From Fasciolopsis buskii (Eukaryota; Platyhelminthes; Trematoda; Plagiorchiida; Fasciolidae): a stretch of 64,000 nt of DNA. Positions 61,030 through 64,000 of this stretch are shown here, one piece after another (positions within the stretch are counted from its first letter, which is position 1; the number at the start of each line of letters is the position of its first letter). The stretch is from positions 1 to 64,000 of the forward strand of contig LUCM01006032.1 of NCBI GenBank assembly GCA_008360955.1, in the 5' to 3' direction. The position numbers were made by a program, and so were the translations under genes. The notes below the pieces were generated by a model. That model was not told where the DNA came from and did no database searches. It saw nothing but the letters and a program-made list of their open reading frames with translations.

Positions 61030-62250
61030 AAACATTTACTTATGCTTTAATTCGGGTCGCAGTCATGTTCGCAATCCGTACGGATCAGACTGAGGTTTGG
61101 TTTCTTTTGGCATCGACCACGTTCTATTGAGATACGGTATATACGTATTCCTCACAAAACATGAGGGTTCAGTTCCCTACGTGATATTTCTATTTATTTA
61201 CTCATCAATTTGCCCTTTGCGCACATCACACAGTCACAAGCGGTCTTTGGGATCGTGAAAATAATGTTATTGACCCTTTAGAGATCAGTTTCTGTTATCC
61301 GAGGTTACAAATTGCAAATTCGAGATAACTAAGGACTAAGAAAGACGAGCATGGTACGAATGTATAGTCCTAGTATCCTGTCTATTAGCTAATCGGAATT
61401 ATCGGGAAGTGATGAAAACAAATGTGGGTATATCCGAAACTTTTAACGGGTCCTAAGCACAAACAGACGCAGCTGCCGTCACTTTTTGTCTGAGGTGTTT
61501 TACCGTCCGTAACCGCGGAGTCCACAAATATCCAAAGTCCATAATTCGCTACTGCTATAATACATTTTCCGGCACAAATTCAACATCACACACGTGTTTA
61601 TGGTGGGTGAACCCTAGTTGGCATATTTGATCCCATTAATTCGGTGAACATTTGGCTTTGAAATTTGCGGACATTCTGGGACATCGCGAAATGAACTATT
61701 TAACCTGTGCCTGGTTTTCATGGCTAAGGGTGATATCCAAAATTGGGTGCTTTGTTCATGAATACTGCGGTTGTATTCAGCCTGGTTGGTCTTTCAACCG
61801 TAAATTCGCATTTATTTAATTCAACCCTTTAATGGTGTGACCATATCTAGTTTGGCTTCCAGTTAAACGGCTTTCTGTGACTGGTACTACATTTCCTTAG
61901 AAGGGTTGTCAAAAGTCACAAACTGGGCGAAATCTTTTCCAATGTGAAATGCCTTGTTCTTCTAACCTGTGGTGTTTTCGTGAATACAGGGGAGGTTCAT
62001 TGCGCGAAACAGTAGAGTCGGTCTTTGTCTATATTGAGGATATTCCTTTGCACTAATCATTTTTACATATCTGGCTTCACGTCATTAATAACCAACTTCG
62101 TGCCCAAGGAAATCCCGAATACTTCAGTCTTCATCAGTATTACTTACTATCCGGTAGGTTAAGTCTGCAGCTATTAGTTTGACTGGCCACATCCTCTCGC
62201 AAGATTAATCACTGAGTAGATTTCGTAATTCTATGTTGCGCTGTCTCGGA
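61030..62250 (-). repeat. Long diverged repeat, right arm of an inverted pair
   Basis: Reverse-complement partner of 54310-55550. The arms are about 5.5 kb apart. This copy has no tRNA-like unit at the end that corresponds to 55561, so that unit is not part of the repeat. Confidence 0.75.
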
Positions 62251-62868
62251 CATGCTTTAAATGCCGTGGCTCCTTGTTTTGTGTTCGTGGATTAGGTTTT
62301 GCTGCCCAGGCTTCGGAGCTGTTTTTGGTTCGTCGCACTTGCACCTTAAATCTTGTATTCCTGCATGTTTTCTGTGACCAAAAAATAAGCTCAAATGCAA
62401 AATGTATTGCTATTACAACTGTATATGTTTAAATGCACATACGCGAGTGTTTGGAGGCTTGAAATTTTCACATATCAGCTATCAATCAAATGAGTCTCAA
62501 TGTGACTGTACTACTATATAAATGTGATACAGTTGAATTCATGCAACGGTATTCTTGTTTCAACAAGATGTTGTGTTATGTGTGCGTTTTATTTGGTCCA
62601 GTGGATTTATGAACTGAGTACTTCAGTGGGGTATTGCACCGGCGATTATGCACGTCTCTGTCTTTTACACTTTTGGGTTGATTTGAGGGCATTATTATTA
62701 ATTATCATGTTAATCGCACCAAATTTAGTGCCTTTAACAGTCATTAACATACTGAGATTTAGGTGCTTTGAGCTCTTTCCTTCAGCAGCGTCCAGACGGG
62801 ACGCCATGAGGCGGTAGTAGAGTCTAATTCGTTTTGTCAGACAAGAATTTTATTGTCATTTGCAAAAG
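62251..62868. other. No supported gene
   Basis: A hydrophobic 97-codon plus-strand frame (62524-62817) with many Leu and Cys has no splice or motif support. Confidence 0.4.
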
Positions 62869-63191
62869 AGAAGAACCTGCAGCAACTCCAGCCAACTTGA
62901 AGACTACGAAGTTAGCCACGATTGTGATAACGTTCAAGTGTGCAACGGTTCAACCAAATCAATGACAATTATTTGTGTGCATAAAAATGCAACTTACGGG
63001 ATAATTGTAAATCTACACACTAAAAGGGGACTGAAATATGAACATCCGACAATGTTTTTCAGCATGCGTCGCGTACGCAATATACCCGTTCACCCACATT
63101 TTCCAGGATATATGGAGATCTCTTTGCCCAAGGTGGAACCAAGGTGCAAATTTCCATCAAAATTTAAAAACTATTTCTGGAATAATGGATT
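62869..63191 (+). CDS. Candidate exon of a cysteine-containing, probably extracellular protein
   Basis: It follows TTTTATTGTCATTTGCAAAAG and stays open for about 107 codons to a donor-like GGATT|GTGAAC or the stop beside it. Parts: RRTCSNSSQLEDYEVSHDC, then VQVCNGSTKSMTIICVHK, and near the end EPRCKFPSKFKNYFWNNG. The CxFPxxxxxxx(W/F)xxxG ending resembles the start of the DUF7044-type domain found in invertebrate secreted proteins, but this is recall of a short pattern. Several N-glycosylation sequons (NSS, NGS, NAT) suit a secreted product. Confidence 0.35.
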
Positions 63192-64000
63192 GTGAACGCA
63201 TTATATGTATAAATACTTTGAAAACCACCTCGAGAACTCGAAACGGAGAGCTTGGATAATAAGTCAGGTAGAAAACCATTGCTAAATTTCCACCGTTTTC
63301 AAACAAGCAGTCATCAGCACATTTGAATAGATGGAGCCAAAATACTAACTGTGAGCCTTCTTCCGTCAGTCCACAAACCCTGAATAATACAAAGTCAGTG
63401 TGAAACCTTTGACATCTTGTTTTCACATCACTCTCCTAATCGACCCAAACCTATTGAGGTCATTGGTTCGGAATTAAGGTACTAACTGATTGCCACCAAC
63501 GTTCAACTGGTGTCAGTATACTTAGACAGTTGAAATGTAGTCCACGTTATCACATTTTATCACAAGGGCAGGAGTAGGGATTCGGCGCCTGAATTTCCTT
63601 GAGCTACTTGAAACCCGTGTTTCACGGTTAGTCAGTCCATGGCGCAGATTTGCAAAAATATAAATATGTGAAAAGGTAGACACTGAAGAAGAATACGGAA
63701 AATGTTGCTTAATCATCTAACCTTGTGTACGTGTTTGTACACTTGAAACGGTAGGTGTGACAGTGCCACTCCCAGTACGTTGATTTGTCCACTTGATTTC
63801 AAATAGAATTAACGTGATTATATTCGGTACAGTGGGAATGCGAGATGAAGCATGAAATTCATTTACGAAAGGATGTCGCTGGATAGGAAGGGAAGACATT
63901 GCGACAAAACGGATATCAGAAATAGTTCAATCGGGATAGTAAACCAAACGTTTAACTCATTAGAATAAAAGAACACCTGAATTATCTCTTGGCAAACTCT
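63192..64000. other. Right end of the window
   Basis: Minus-strand frames at 63426-63157 and 63899-63717 are open but unrecognised. Nothing is firmly supported. Confidence 0.4.

Overview
This window looks like nuclear DNA of an animal, most probably a parasitic flatworm (trematode). It is AT-rich, has no operons or Shine-Dalgarno sites, has no open frame longer than about 145 codons, holds several tRNA-derived SINE-like repeats, and its recognisable protein sequence is cut into short exons with GT...AG borders. The taxon is an inference from genome style; no species marker is visible.

The main gene lies on the minus strand from about 39.9 kb down to 20.6 kb. I assembled it by eye from eight exons whose reading phases all agree (36024-35924, 33209-33064, 31472-31169, 29651-29556, 28735-28652, 24243-24156, 22109-21985, 20908-20606). 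The first two encode a WSC-type cysteine domain. The other six encode one complete GT8 glycosyltransferase domain of the glucoside-xylosyltransferase (GXYLT) / LARGE N-terminal type, with the DTD metal motif, a GVNGG motif, a DQ motif, PCEWN and a late histidine. A possible first exon at 39914-39750 would give a type II membrane anchor, but its phase does not match the next exon, so at least one stem exon is still unplaced. A poly(A) signal about 100 bases beyond the last stop suggests that the protein ends after the GT8 domain.

On the same strand, 4.0-4.4 kb and 8.6-9.0 kb hold a near-identical, gap-free 410-base block. One strand of it encodes what looks like the N-terminal piece of another GT8 domain. 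The 8.7-kb copy is open and the 4.1-kb copy has a nonsense codon. Each block is followed by a copy of a tRNA-Leu/Ser-like SINE. This side of the window may therefore be a small, partly decayed GT8 cluster.

Repeats make up much of the rest. There is a head-to-tail pair of about 380-base SINEs at 31.7-32.5 kb with a worn third copy at 57.0 kb, and a pair of long diverged inverted repeats (54.3-55.5 kb and 61.0-62.25 kb). There is also an old direct repeat (0.84-1.24 and 2.29-2.70 kb), a tetranucleotide-rich tract at 52.7-53.1 kb, and two opposed tRNA-like units at 55.6 and 55.8 kb. A handful of further candidate exons, some with EF-hand-like patterns, are listed with low confidence. No rRNA, intact tRNA, CRISPR array or intact transposase/reverse transcriptase frame was seen.
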